A stretch of DNA of 64,000 nucleotides from Pseudoalteromonas tunicata (GTDB lineage: Bacteria > Pseudomonadota > Gammaproteobacteria > Enterobacterales > Alteromonadaceae): contig NZ_CP011032.1 in the NCBI RefSeq assembly GCF_002310815.1, positions 2,520,001 through 2,584,000 on the forward strand. The letters run 5' to 3'. Positions 30,333 through 39,059 of this stretch are shown here, one piece after another. The translations under genes were made by a program, and so were the position numbers. Each line of letters opens with the position of its first letter. Position 1 is the first letter of the stretch. Under the pieces are notes generated by a model. That model was not told the origin of the DNA. It did not search any database and saw nothing but the letters and a program-made list of their open reading frames with translations.

Positions 30333-31402
30333 ATAAATAAACCGCCAACCAGAAAGCACATCCAAACCAGAGCTAATCGCTCTGGTTTTTTTTCAGCAAT
30401 ATAAAAGCAGAAAATTGCCACCAAACCAACACCGACAGCTAACCACCATTGGGTAAATATTGTTGCAATTACAACAAGTAATATGAAATAAACCATAACG
30501 GATTTGAATATTCGACTGTAATTAAAAGTCTTACTTTTATTTAATGAATGAAAAAACGCTCTAAACTGGGCGGTTATTTTCGCCACTTCAATGTGTAAAG
30601 TAGTAATCAACAATAAGAAAATAAAACAACTAAAATAAGCAGCTAAATAAGTAAAGTCCTCGCGTTCAGAAGCCAATACCAGCATACCTGCTGTTACCAC
30701 AACTCCAGACGCTAAACGCCAAAATAATATTTGATAATGACGGCTATAAAAACTAAACCAAAATCCAACAAGAGTGTTAACTTTGAATTCTTTTTGCCAA
30801 TTAAAGGTAGGTATAAAAATACAACCAATGAATACTGTAACCCAACTCAGCATCATAATGAGTGGGGTTAAATAAGGTAAAGCAAGTATCAACGTCGCAC
30901 TAACAAGGCAAAATAACACTGTTTGTTGCATACGATACAGAGATAAAAATCCAAGCCCTAATTGCAGCGCAGTAAATATCATGAAGTGTGTATTTTGAGA
31001 GAGCTGCGTACTACTCATAGTCAATAATAAAAAGACTGAGCACCAAAGAAAAACATGGGTAAAAAGCAAGTTTCGGCAATCCGCTAACCACATCCACCAG
31101 CGCGAACACGCAATGCTAAGTTGGAAACAGCGCTGTTCAATATTTAAAATGGCCTGCTGTAGTGCATAAAAAAATATCGTTTGCACCGCCAAAAAACACC
31201 ATGCAATCCAAAGTTGGTTAACACTGCCTCCTTCTGCTTTTATTATTTTTCCTAACCCCAAAAATACCAGTAGTACAATACCTGGCAAAGCCGTATAAAG
31301 AACCGCAAACAACATACCTAATAGCTGCTTAAGGTGCTGCGATAAAAGGGCTATTTCGCGGCTAAATGCCAACGCACGATAGCGAAAAAATACCTTAAAC
31401 AT
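30329..31402 (-). CDS. ABC exporter-type membrane subunit, unknown substrate
   Basis: About 357 residues and highly hydrophobic, with some eight to ten predicted membrane segments and few polar loops. The start is the ATG at 31402, which overlaps the end of the ATPase gene by 8 bp, so the two are translationally coupled; the longer frame to 31453 overlaps more and is less likely. Sequence does not match a permease family I can name. With the preceding ATPase it should form a small ABC exporter. fadE converges on its 3' end. Confidence 0.75.
   Translation of the reverse strand: MFKVFFRYRALAFSREIALLSQHLKQLLGMLFAVLYTALPGIVLLVFLGLGKIIKAEGGSVNQLWIAWCFLAVQTIFFYALQQAILNIEQRCFQLSIACSRWWMWLADCRNLLFTHVFLWCSVFLLLTMSSTQLSQNTHFMIFTALQLGLGFLSLYRMQQTVLFCLVSATLILALPYLTPLIMMLSWVTVFIGCIFIPTFNWQKEFKVNTLVGFWFSFYSRHYQILFWRLASGVVVTAGMLVLASEREDFTYLAAYFSCFIFLLLITTLHIEVAKITAQFRAFFHSLNKSKTFNYSRIFKSVMVYFILLVVIATIFTQWWLAVGVGLVAIFCFYIAEKKPERLALVWMCFLVGGLFI
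30364..30393 (+). terminator. fadE terminator inside the neighbouring coding sequence
   Basis: A perfect 10-bp stem AAACCAGAGC/GCTCTGGTTT with loop TAATC and eight T. It serves fadE on the plus strand and is simultaneously coding for the C-terminus of the permease on the minus strand. Confidence 0.85.
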
Positions 31403-31979
31403 TGGCCAAAGCCTGCAATTGAAAGCCTTGAGCGATGAAAGGCTCTGGTTCATGACAGGTGATAATTATCTGCTGGGCCCTATCGGCTAATGTGCTCAGC
31501 AGAAATTCAATGCTGTTATGATCTAACGCAGCACTCGGTTCATCTAATAGCAGTAATGGCACATCACGAACGAGTGCGGTGATCAGTTGCAGTTTTTTCA
31601 AACTACCAGAAGACAATGCTGATACTTTAGTTTCTAGTTGAATAATAAATGAAAAACCTTCTATCAACTCATTTGGCCACGGTAATTGCCAGCAGCCACA
31701 AACCAGCTCAATGACTTGTTTTGCAGTTAAAAACTCAGGAAAAACAATTTTATCTGAAGCCAATGCTACATGATGGTTTGGCTTTTTTAAGGTTTTACCT
31801 GCAAACTGAATTTCACCACTGTTGATATCAATGAGCCCGGCAATAATTGAAAATAACGTTGTTTTGCCTTGGCCGTTAGGTGCAGTCAAGCATACTTTTG
31901 GTGCACTGATATTTAAAGAAAAGTTGTTGAATAATGGTTTTTTGAAAAATTGATGGTTAAGGTTAATAACAGCTAACAT
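31395..31979 (-). CDS. ABC transporter ATP-binding protein
   Basis: A short 194-residue nucleotide-binding domain. Walker A APNGQGKTTL, signature SALSSGSLKKLQLI, Walker B VPLLLLDEPSAALD and switch His in IIITCHEPE are all present, so it should hydrolyse ATP. Size and order (ATPase then multi-span membrane protein) are typical of CcmA/CcmB- or ABC-2-type exporters. Substrate unknown. The region upstream (31980-32252) should hold its promoter; the octamer array starts about 270 bp away. Confidence 0.88.
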   Translation of the reverse strand: MLAVINLNHQFFKKPLFNNFSLNISAPKVCLTAPNGQGKTTLFSIIAGLIDINSGEIQFAGKTLKKPNHHVALASDKIVFPEFLTAKQVIELVCGCWQLPWPNELIEGFSFIIQLETKVSALSSGSLKKLQLITALVRDVPLLLLDEPSAALDHNSIEFLLSTLADRAQQIIITCHEPEPFIAQGFQLQALANV

Positions 31980-32252
31980 AACAACCTAATAGTGTTTTTT
32001 ATTCATGTTAACAGTTGAGGAAAAGATCTGAAATATGAATCAGCCTAAACGACGATAATTTTTTCTTTTTTAAAACACTAAAATACAAGAAGTTACATCA
32101 CCTATTCCAACTCACAGCCACATAATTATCCCCCATAAACCACGAACTGCATCACTGTAAGCTGCATTAGATAATAAACGATTATATATTTGTTGAACTC
32201 AAGCTGCTATGCCTAATAAAACTGTAATACAATTTTGGTAACTGTTATAAGG
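31980..32252. other. Promoter region of the ABC operon, no gene seen
   Basis: About 270 bp, AT-rich, between the ABC ATPase start and the octamer array. No coding frame or strong hairpin. It presumably holds the ABC operon promoter on the minus strand. Confidence 0.5.
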
Positions 32253-32932
32253 TGATTTTTGGATTTTTGGATTTTTGGATTTTTGGATTTTTGGATTTTT
32301 GGATTTTTGGATTTTTGGATTTTTGGATTTTTGGATTTTTGGATTTTTGGATTTTTGGATTTTTGGATTTTTGGATTTTTGGATTTTTGGATTTTTGGAT
32401 TTTTGGATTTTTGGATTTTTGGATTTTTGGATTTTTGGATTTTTGGATTTTTGGATTTTTGGATTTTTGGATTTTTGGATTTTTGGATTTTTGGATTTTT
32501 GGATTTTTGGATTTTTGGATTTTTGGATTTTTGGATTTTTGGATTTTTGGATTTTTGGATTTTTGGATTTTTGGATTTTTGGATTTTTGGATTTTTGGAT
32601 TTTTGGATTTTTGGATTTTTGGATTTTTGGATTTTTGGATTTTTGGATTTTTGGATTTTTGGATTTTTGGATTTTTGGATTTTTGGATTTTTGGATTTTT
32701 GGATTTTTGGATTTTTGGATTTTTGGATTTTTGGATTTTTGGATTTTTGGATTTTTGGATTTTTGGATTTTTGGATTTTTGGATTTTTGGATTTTTGGAT
32801 TTTTGGATTTTTGGATTTTTGGATTTTTGGATTTTTGGATTTTTGGATTTTTGGATTTTTGGATTTTTGGATTTTTGGATTTTTGGATTTTTGGATTTTT
32901 GGATTTTTGGATTTTTGGATTTTTGGATTTTT
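32253..32932. repeat. Octamer tandem array, (GGATTTTT) x84 perfect plus one degenerate
   Basis: From 32261 to 32932 the sequence is 672 bp of perfect GGATTTTT, exactly 84 units, preceded by one variant unit TGATTTTT. The 8-bp unit is not a multiple of three and contains no stop in any of the six frames, which creates long artefactual reading frames (an FLDFWIFG-type octapeptide). I do not call any of them a gene. Flanks GTAACTGTTATAAGG (left) and GTAACTATAGAAG (right) resemble each other. The tract lies downstream of the tRNA-Asp array and upstream of the ABC operon, both on the minus strand. Confidence 0.97.
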
Positions 32933-32964
32933 GTAACTATAGAAGAGTTACTTGATAAATCAAG

Positions 32965-33041
32965 TGGCGGAGTGGACGGGACTCGAACCCGCGACCCCCG
33001 GCGTGACAGGCCGGTATTCTAACCAACTGAACTACCACTCC
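32965..33041 (-). tRNA. tRNA-Asp (GTC), copy 1 (promoter-distal)
   Basis: A 77-nt cloverleaf. Acceptor GGAGTGG/CCACTCC, anticodon loop CTGTCAC (GTC), discriminator G, CCA encoded. Identical to the six other copies. The trailer begins CTTGATTTATCAAG, a self-complementary hairpin that can also pair with ATCAAG in the leader. Confidence 0.96.
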
Positions 33042-33074
33042 GCAGTGGTATTTAACTTGATGCTTAATATCTGT

Positions 33075-33151
33075 TGGCGGAGTGGACGGGACTCGAACCC
33101 GCGACCCCCGGCGTGACAGGCCGGTATTCTAACCAACTGAACTACCACTCC
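33075..33151 (-). tRNA. tRNA-Asp (GTC), copy 2
   Basis: Same sequence as copy 1. Its leader GCTTTAATATCTCTGT and trailer ACAGATATTAAGC are nearly perfect complements. Confidence 0.96.
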
Positions 33152-33178
33152 ACAGAGATATTAAAGCTATTTACTTGT

Positions 33179-33255
33179 TGGCGGAGTGGACGGGACTCGA
33201 ACCCGCGACCCCCGGCGTGACAGGCCGGTATTCTAACCAACTGAACTACCACTCC
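33179..33255 (-). tRNA. tRNA-Asp (GTC), copy 3
   Basis: Same sequence. Leader ATTTACTT is the exact complement of trailer AAGTAAAT. Confidence 0.96.
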
Positions 33256-33287
33256 ACACTAAGTAAATTTTGTTGAATATTGCATAT

Positions 33288-33364
33288 TGGCGGAGTGGAC
33301 GGGACTCGAACCCGCGACCCCCGGCGTGACAGGCCGGTATTCTAACCAACTGAACTACCACTCC
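33288..33364 (-). tRNA. tRNA-Asp (GTC), copy 4
   Basis: Same sequence. Leader GTTGAATA is the exact complement of trailer TATTCAAC. Confidence 0.96.
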
Positions 33365-33402
33365 GCATAATGCGTTATTCAACTTATTAAATCATATTCT
33401 GT

Positions 33403-33479
33403 TGGCGGAGTGGACGGGACTCGAACCCGCGACCCCCGGCGTGACAGGCCGGTATTCTAACCAACTGAACTACCACTCC
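33403..33479 (-). tRNA. tRNA-Asp (GTC), copy 5
   Basis: Same sequence. Leader ATTGTATTC pairs with trailer GAATATGAT over 9 positions, including two G-U pairs. Confidence 0.96.
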
Positions 33480-33526
33480 ACATAGGAATACAATTCAATA
33501 AAATGCCTTTCGGCGATGTAAGTATT

Positions 33527-33603
33527 TGGCGGAGTGGACGGGACTCGAACCCGCGACCCCCGGCGTGACAGGCCGGTATTCTAACCAACTGAACTACCAC
33601 TCC
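33527..33603 (-). tRNA. tRNA-Asp (GTC), copy 6
   Basis: Same sequence. Leader GTAAGTA is the exact complement of trailer TACTTAC. Confidence 0.96.
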
Positions 33604-33628
33604 GCATCTTACTTACGGCTGTGAAATT

Positions 33629-33705
33629 TGGCGGAGTGGACGGGACTCGAACCCGCGACCCCCGGCGTGACAGGCCGGTATTCTAACCAACTGAACTACC
33701 ACTCC
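33629..33705 (-). tRNA. tRNA-Asp (GTC), copy 7 (promoter-proximal)
   Basis: Same sequence. Leader GTGAAA is the exact complement of trailer TTTCAC. Confidence 0.96.
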
Positions 33706-33747
33706 GCTTTTCACTTGCTGAAAAGGTCTCCCTTGCCAGCGGCGTGA

Positions 33748-33776
33748 ATAATACGAATGAGGCCCCACTGAGTCAA
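33748..33776 (-). promoter_or_regulatory. Promoter of the tRNA-Asp array
   Basis: Minus strand TTGACT, 17 bp, TATTAT, followed by a C/G-rich discriminator (CACGCCGC): a near-consensus strong sigma-70 promoter upstream of copy 7. Confidence 0.8.
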
Positions 33777-33803
33777 CAGTTTTTTTGTATTTTTAAAGGT
33801 TTT

Positions 33804-35165
33804 TTAGTCATCTGGCATCGAAAGGTTTAAAATTTCATCACTATCGTTTGCTTTTCGAGCATTTGCTGAATTTTGAGGTATTGCGGCTTCACTCGTCTGG
33901 GCATTTTTTTTCGTCTTTTTAAAATTAGGGATTAATTTTGGTAACGGTTTCTTTTGGACAAAAATCCGAATGCATAACCAGCCCACTAATAAAATCAATA
34001 AATTGGCTATAATTGCAGCAACAATAAACATAGTGTAATCAACTGGAGGTTCAACTATTTCTTCTGCTTCTGCTTTTTTAACTGTTAATAAATCAGCTTC
34101 ACTGATCGCAGGCACAATTTCGATTGGTTCTTTAATCGAAAATTCGTAGTTGGTTAATTTAGCCATAAACTCTCGGCCGTTAATATTAGTACCAAACATC
34201 GAAATCTCGATTTGATAGCGACCCCAATCATAATTATTCAGTTTAATTTCGCGCAAGTTGCTTGCTGAGGCTGGAATCGAAAAACTTTGCTCTTCATTAT
34301 TGGGGTAATAAATACGACCTTGAAGTAATACGGTACTTGGGTCGACTAACTTATTATCTAAAGTGATATGTAAAATATGCTGATCGAGTTCTTTTTTTGC
34401 ATACACCAAATCGTAGCTCAACGGCTCTTTGGCAAGCATGATAGGATCGTGAACTAAACGGCGTTCAACTAATGGAGTAATTAAGTAAAACTCTGGTCGC
34501 CATCCACCTGCGGGAATATCCAGTTTAAACTCTCCAGTGAAAACCGCATCACCTGGGCGTTCATCAAATCCTTGTCCATCATCTTTAAATTCGGCCACTC
34601 TGGCTGTCGCAGCACCATAGTTATCATATTGACTGTCATTGGTGCTGACAAAATCAACATCTAACGTTACTACGTCGCGAAACTGCCCCGCCGTTATCGG
34701 TTCACCACCATTAGTTAAGCGGCCAGTAAGTTTAATGGTTTCACCTTTAAACATTAATTCAGGTAACGGTTCAACCTCGAGTTCAATGTTAGTCAAAATT
34801 AAAATGCGACTTTCTGGTAAAATTTTTCCAACTGCCTGCCAAGGGCCCGGCATTGGATTTTTAATTTTAATGATGTCGTAAGTTAAATCGTCATACCATT
34901 CGTATTCTCCGGTTATACCTTGCGTGGCATACATTTTAGAGCCATCAGGTTTGACTAAAATAACCGGTGCAGTGCCTTCGGCACGAAAAAATAGCAAGGT
35001 GATCTCTTCAACTTCATGATCGATTCGAAAACGATTATTAAATAACTTAATCTCATTTTCACCCGCCTCACGCTGGATCATGGTTAACGCAGTTGGTTTT
35101 TCATCAAGTGCCCAAGTGATATTGCTCATGAGTGCCATGGCCATCAGCACAGCTATTTTTTTCAT
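33804..35165 (-). CDS. TIGR03503 family exported membrane protein
   Basis: A 453-residue protein with a signal peptide (about 1-19, SNITWA), a large beta-rich periplasmic region, one membrane helix near the C-terminus (about 375-400, FIVAAIIANLLILLVGWLC) and a basic/acidic cytoplasmic tail. This architecture and sequence match the TIGR03503 family, known in Shewanella, Vibrio and relatives; its function is unknown. It follows dnaQ by 16 bp on the same strand and is probably cotranscribed. Confidence 0.85.
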   Translation of the reverse strand: MKKIAVLMAMALMSNITWALDEKPTALTMIQREAGENEIKLFNNRFRIDHEVEEITLLFFRAEGTAPVILVKPDGSKMYATQGITGEYEWYDDLTYDIIKIKNPMPGPWQAVGKILPESRILILTNIELEVEPLPELMFKGETIKLTGRLTNGGEPITAGQFRDVVTLDVDFVSTNDSQYDNYGAATARVAEFKDDGQGFDERPGDAVFTGEFKLDIPAGGWRPEFYLITPLVERRLVHDPIMLAKEPLSYDLVYAKKELDQHILHITLDNKLVDPSTVLLQGRIYYPNNEEQSFSIPASASNLREIKLNNYDWGRYQIEISMFGTNINGREFMAKLTNYEFSIKEPIEIVPAISEADLLTVKKAEAEEIVEPPVDYTMFIVAAIIANLLILLVGWLCIRIFVQKKPLPKLIPNFKKTKKNAQTSEAAIPQNSANARKANDSDEILNLSMPDD

Positions 35166-35181
35166 GCTTACCTCATTACTT

Positions 35182-35895
35182 TTAGACCAACCAAAGGCAT
35201 TGGCTACTTTTTTTCTCTACTAATGCAAGACGTTCAATATGCGCTTGATTTTCATCAGCTGTGGCATAAACAATATTAAGCGGCGCACGATCTGAATTTA
35301 ACCGAATGATCTCACCTTGTTTTTGCGCATTTTCTTCACCCACAGTTTGGGTATTTAAATTTAAGCTAACTTGGCCACCAGTCATCGCCAGATACACATC
35401 ACTGAGGATTTCCGAATCCAGTAATGCGCCATGCATGGTTCGTTTGCCGTTATCTATATTGTAGCGACGACATAATGCATCTAAGTTATTTTTCTGACCG
35501 GGATGTAACTCCCTTGCCATTTTAAGAGTATCGAGCACTTGGCAAAATTGTGCTGTTTTTGGATAACCCGTTCTTAAGCGCTGAAACTCACTGTCCATAA
35601 AGCCGACGTCAAACGCCGCATTATGAATCACCAGTTCAGCTCCTTGAATATAATCAAAAAACTCTTGGGCTATATGATGAAATTTAGGTTTATCACGTAA
35701 AAATTGATTGGTTATACCATGGACATCGATAGCTTCATCTTCGATATCCCGCTCTGGGTTGATATAAACATGAAAATTATTACCTGTAAAACGGCGATTA
35801 ATAAGCTCAACACAACCAATTTCGATTATGCGATGCCCAAGCTTAGGGTCAATACCCGTTGTTTCGGTATCTAATACTATTTGTCTATGATCCAT
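35182..35895 (-). CDS. dnaQ: DNA polymerase III epsilon subunit (proofreading exonuclease)
   Basis: A 237-residue DEDDh 3'-5' exonuclease. ExoI has [11 protein letters not shown], Exo[15 protein letters not shown], and ExoIII ends with [15 protein letters not shown], giving all catalytic acidic residues and the His. A short C-terminal tail for binding the alpha subunit is present. I use the ATG at 35895, which follows AGGTGAT and fits the E. coli N-terminus; upstream ATGs at 35940 and 35982 are less likely. Divergent from rnhA, as in E. coli. Confidence 0.95.
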   Translation of the reverse strand: MDHRQIVLDTETTGIDPKLGHRIIEIGCVELINRRFTGNNFHVYINPERDIEDEAIDVHGITNQFLRDKPKFHHIAQEFFDYIQGAELVIHNAAFDVGFMDSEFQRLRTGYPKTAQFCQVLDTLKMARELHPGQKNNLDALCRRYNIDNGKRTMHGALLDSEILSDVYLAMTGGQVSLNLNTQTVGEENAQKQGEIIRLNSDRAPLNIVYATADENQAHIERLALVEKKSSQCLWLV

Positions 35896-35963
35896 ATCAC
35901 CTGCTGCTTGATTCTGATATTTTGATAAGGTTATTTTCATTGTACATAATTCAAAGGTCAACT

Positions 35964-36434
35964 GTGCGAAAAAGTGTGGCAATTTATACCGATGGTTCGT
36001 GTTTAGGCAACCCAGGTCCTGGTGGTTATGGCGTAGTCATGCGCTACAACGAACATTTAAAAGAACTAAGTCAAGGTTTTGAGCTAACAACCAATAACCG
36101 TATGGAGCTTTTAGCAGCTATCGTTGGGCTTGAAAGTTTAAAACAAGCTTGTGATGTGGTGCTGACAACCGATAGCCAATATGTAAAACAAGGCATTGAA
36201 TCATGGCTGCAAGGTTGGAAAAAACGCAATTGGCTAACAGCAAATAAACAACCGGTCAAAAATATCGATCTGTGGCAGCGCTTAGACATTATAAATCAAA
36301 CTCATCATGTGCAATGGCGCTGGGTTAAAGGCCACAGTGGCCATTTTGAGAATGAACGTTGTGATGTATTAGCCCGCAGCGCTGCTGAAAGTTCAACCCT
36401 ATTACCTGATGAAGGGTATCGTGCAACTGAATAA
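35964..36434 (+). CDS. rnhA: Ribonuclease HI
   Basis: A 156-residue enzyme cutting RNA in RNA-DNA hybrids. Catalytic residues: Asp in [16 protein letters not shown], Glu in [10 protein letters not shown], Asp in TTDSQYV and Asp in ENERCDVLA; the basic handle KKRNW and the HSGHFENE loop are present. The GTG at 35964 follows AAAGG at 6 bp and matches the family start (E. coli 155 residues); the longer frame overlaps dnaQ. The 68 bp between dnaQ and rnhA must hold both promoters. Confidence 0.96.
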   Translation: MRKSVAIYTDGSCLGNPGPGGYGVVMRYNEHLKELSQGFELTTNNRMELLAAIVGLESLKQACDVVLTTDSQYVKQGIESWLQGWKKRNWLTANKQPVKNIDLWQRLDIINQTHHVQWRWVKGHSGHFENERCDVLARSAAESSTLLPDEGYRATE

Positions 36435-36510
36435 AGTCATCACTGAGTGCTTGAGTCTTTATCGTTAATTACTTTATGATATAAGTTATAACCATAGTAA
36501 AGGTATTTTT

Positions 36511-37362
36511 ATGAGCTTAGTCATCCATCATTTTTTTCACGCCCCCACCTCAACCTTTACCTATGTTGTGTTTGACAGTCAAACGCTTAAAACCATGATT
36601 ATCGATCCAGTGCTCGACTTCGATATTGCCTCTGGGCAACTGAGCACAAAAAGCGCCGAAGAAATTTTAGCCTTTATTGATTCGCATCATTTAGATGTCG
36701 ATTGGGTACTTGAAACCCATGCTCATGCCGATCACCTCACTGCGGCACAATATTTTAAGCGTCAATGTGGGGCTAAAATTGCGATGGGTAAAAATATAAC
36801 CGAGGTTCAACAGCATTTTGCTACATCGCTTGAGCTTGATATCCCGACCGATGGCTCCCAATATTGTCACTTATTTAAAGACGGTGAAACATTCCCATTA
36901 GGTCAGTTTACCGTCACTGTACTAGCAACCCCAGGCCATACCAGCGATAGCGTCTGTTATGTTGTTGATGGTAATGTATTTGTTGGTGATACGGTATTTA
37001 TGCCAGACAGTGGCACAGCACGATGTGATTTTCCTGGGGGCGATGCCAGCGAGCTTTACCATTCCATTAGCCGCATTTTTGATTTAGGTGATGAAATAAC
37101 TCTGTATATGTGTCACGACTATCAACCTCAAGGCCGAGAGTTGTATTGGAAAACCACCGTCGGCGAACAAAAAAAATATAATGTGCACTTAAAAAATCAC
37201 ACGTCACAGCATGATTTTGTCAAAATTCGCACCCAGCGTGATGCAACTCTTGCAGTACCAAAATTACTCTATCCTGCCATTCAAATTAATATTAATGCGG
37301 GAGCCATCGCATCCCATCAAAAGCACAGTTTTATTAAAATTCCTTTAACTTTGCCGACTTAG
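36511..37362 (+). CDS. MBL-fold persulfide dioxygenase-like protein
   Basis: A 283-residue metallo-beta-lactamase-fold protein of the ETHE1/Blh (sulfur dioxygenase) type. Features: ETHAHADHLTAAQYFK, ATPGHTSDSVCY, FVGDTVFMPDSGTARCDFPGGDA and the late His in YMCHDY. This pattern binds one iron and oxidises glutathione persulfide in known relatives. No rhodanese domain or BigR-type repressor is adjacent. It is inserted between rnhA and the yafS/gloB pair and ends 4 bp inside the convergent yafS. Confidence 0.85.
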   Translation: MSLVIHHFFHAPTSTFTYVVFDSQTLKTMIIDPVLDFDIASGQLSTKSAEEILAFIDSHHLDVDWVLETHAHADHLTAAQYFKRQCGAKIAMGKNITEVQQHFATSLELDIPTDGSQYCHLFKDGETFPLGQFTVTVLATPGHTSDSVCYVVDGNVFVGDTVFMPDSGTARCDFPGGDASELYHSISRIFDLGDEITLYMCHDYQPQGRELYWKTTVGEQKKYNVHLKNHTSQHDFVKIRTQRDATLAVPKLLYPAIQININAGAIASHQKHSFIKIPLTLPT

Positions 37363-38129
37363 TCAGCATCTTTTATTTTTAACGAACCTGATTTAATGGA
37401 ACTTCGTAGCCCTGCACCTTTTACTGCCGGGCTAAACTGCGGTCTGGCATGCCATTTAGGCTTTATCGGTGTCAGTGGTGTTACTCGTTTTCGCGCCACA
37501 ATTAAATATACGCTGCCCATTGGCTTGAGGTATTGACGGCAAAAGTTTTGCCACAACTCAAAGCGAGACAATCGTGAGCCTCTTGCTAACGATGAAAAAA
37601 TAAATCGCTCGTCTTCAAGTACTTCAAATCCTAATAAATGTAGCCAATCTTTAACCCGTGCAGGCGTAAAAAATCGCCCGCTCCAAGGGAGCTTTTGACG
37701 GCTAAATGGTAATAACCGTGCAAGGCCACATAAACTCAACGGATTAAATCCGGTAATCAGAATATAACCGCCGGGAATTAAAGTTCGATGGGCTTCACGT
37801 AAAATATGATGAGGATCGCTGTAATACTCAAGGCAATGGCTTAACAAACACGCATCAACAGAGTGTTCATAAAATGGCAACTCATCAACTTCAGCAATCA
37901 CGCCCGCCATTGGTGAATTAGGTGCCACACAGACTTGATGCTTAATACAACATTTAGAGGTATCGGTTAAGCCACTTAAATTACCCAGTTTGAGTAAATG
38001 GTAACCAAACACTCGGCTAAGCCAAGGCGCAAGCTTTTGTTCAATTTCAGCTTGAATGTAGTCACCATGAGGAAATTGTTGCCAATTTTCAGGTTTTGGC
38101 GCAAAACGAAAACTTAAAGCTGGTTTCAA
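37359..38129 (-). CDS. yafS: SAM-dependent methyltransferase YafS
   Basis: A 256-residue class I methyltransferase-like protein. The segments VDACLLSHCLEYYSDPHHILREAHRTLIPGGYILITGFNP are the post-I and motif II/III region, while the usual glycine loop is weak (LGNLSGLTD). Substrate unknown. The neighbourhood rnhA-yafS-gloB matches E. coli. Divergent from gloB with about 50 bp between start codons. Confidence 0.88.
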   Translation of the reverse strand: MKPALSFRFAPKPENWQQFPHGDYIQAEIEQKLAPWLSRVFGYHLLKLGNLSGLTDTSKCCIKHQVCVAPNSPMAGVIAEVDELPFYEHSVDACLLSHCLEYYSDPHHILREAHRTLIPGGYILITGFNPLSLCGLARLLPFSRQKLPWSGRFFTPARVKDWLHLLGFEVLEDERFIFSSLARGSRLSRFELWQNFCRQYLKPMGSVYLIVARKRVTPLTPIKPKWHARPQFSPAVKGAGLRSSIKSGSLKIKDAD

Positions 38130-38178
38130 ATCAATGAACCCTGTTTAATAACAATCTAATGTCTAACATACAAAGCCA

Positions 38179-38964
38179 ATGACTATGCTGCAAGTTAAAC
38201 CTATTAAAGCATTCAAAGATAATTACATTTGGGCCATCATCAATACTGAAAATCAGCATTGTGTGGTTGTTGACCCCGGTGATGCCGAGCCCGTCATCGC
38301 ATTTATTTCTGAGCACCAATTAACTTTAAGTGCCATTTTAATTACACATCACCATTGGGATCACACTAATGGGGTTGAAAAACTGTGCAGCCTACAAGCA
38401 AGCTTGCCTGTTTACGGGCCCAAAAATAGCCCATTTGCAGGGATCACAGAACCATTAAGTGCAAATACTGTCTGCCAATTAACCGATTTTGACCTGAGTT
38501 TTCATATTCTAGCCACTCCGGGCCATACTTTAGATCATATCTGTTATTACGAACCGCAACAGGATTGGCTATTTTGTGGTGATACGTTATTTAGTGGCGG
38601 TTGCGGCAGATTATTCGAAGGCACCGCAGATCAAATGTTTCAATCAATGGTTAAACTTTCTCAACTGCCAGATAAAACCGCTGTTTATTGCACCCATGAA
38701 TATACCCAAAGTAACCTGATATTTGCGTTAGTGATTGAACCGCAAAATCTTGATCTGCTGCAACATCATAAAAAAGTTGATGCTTTACGTTTAGCAAACA
38801 AAGCGAGCTTGCCAAGTTCTATTGGTCTTGAAAAAAAAATAAATCCATTTATGCGCAGCACCGAACAACATATCACAGAACATGTACCCATAGAGCATCA
38901 ACAAGCATTAACAGAACCTTGGCATGGTTTGGCGGTTTTAAGACGCTACAAAGATCATTTTTAG
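38179..38964 (+). CDS. gloB: Hydroxyacylglutathione hydrolase (glyoxalase II)
   Basis: A 261-residue binuclear metallohydrolase that splits S-lactoylglutathione. Metal motif THHHWDHTNG, then ATPGHTLDHICYY, FCGDTLFSGGCGRLFEGTADQM and CTHEYTQSNL; the C-terminal NPFMR is the glutathione-binding region. Second step of methylglyoxal detoxification. Start ATG at 38179, alternative two codons in. Next to mltD, as in E. coli. Confidence 0.96.
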   Translation: MTMLQVKPIKAFKDNYIWAIINTENQHCVVVDPGDAEPVIAFISEHQLTLSAILITHHHWDHTNGVEKLCSLQASLPVYGPKNSPFAGITEPLSANTVCQLTDFDLSFHILATPGHTLDHICYYEPQQDWLFCGDTLFSGGCGRLFEGTADQMFQSMVKLSQLPDKTAVYCTHEYTQSNLIFALVIEPQNLDLLQHHKKVDALRLANKASLPSSIGLEKKINPFMRSTEQHITEHVPIEHQQALTEPWHGLAVLRRYKDHF

Positions 38965-39059
38965 CTTTTTTTCACCGCACTTTTAAGCCAAGTTTAGATT
39001 TTGTAATTGGAAATTTGTTGTAATAAACGTTAGTATCATCGGCTGATTTCAGCAGTGAT

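Noticed and set aside
32252..33022. Long reading frames of an FLDFWIFG-type octapeptide repeat
   Set aside because: They come from an 8-bp repeat that has no stop in any frame; the same peptide appears in all three forward frames, there is no ribosome site, and one frame runs on through a tRNA-Asp gene.
32965..33705. Regular ~77-bp repeats with ~25-50 bp unique spacers, resembling a CRISPR array
   Set aside because: The repeats fold as tRNA-Asp with encoded CCA; no cas genes are nearby, and the spacers are AT-rich and complementary around each tRNA.
35859..35963. N-terminal extension of rnhA
   Set aside because: It overlaps the start of dnaQ, is hydrophobic and unlike RNase HI; the GTG at 35964 has a good ribosome site and gives the family length.
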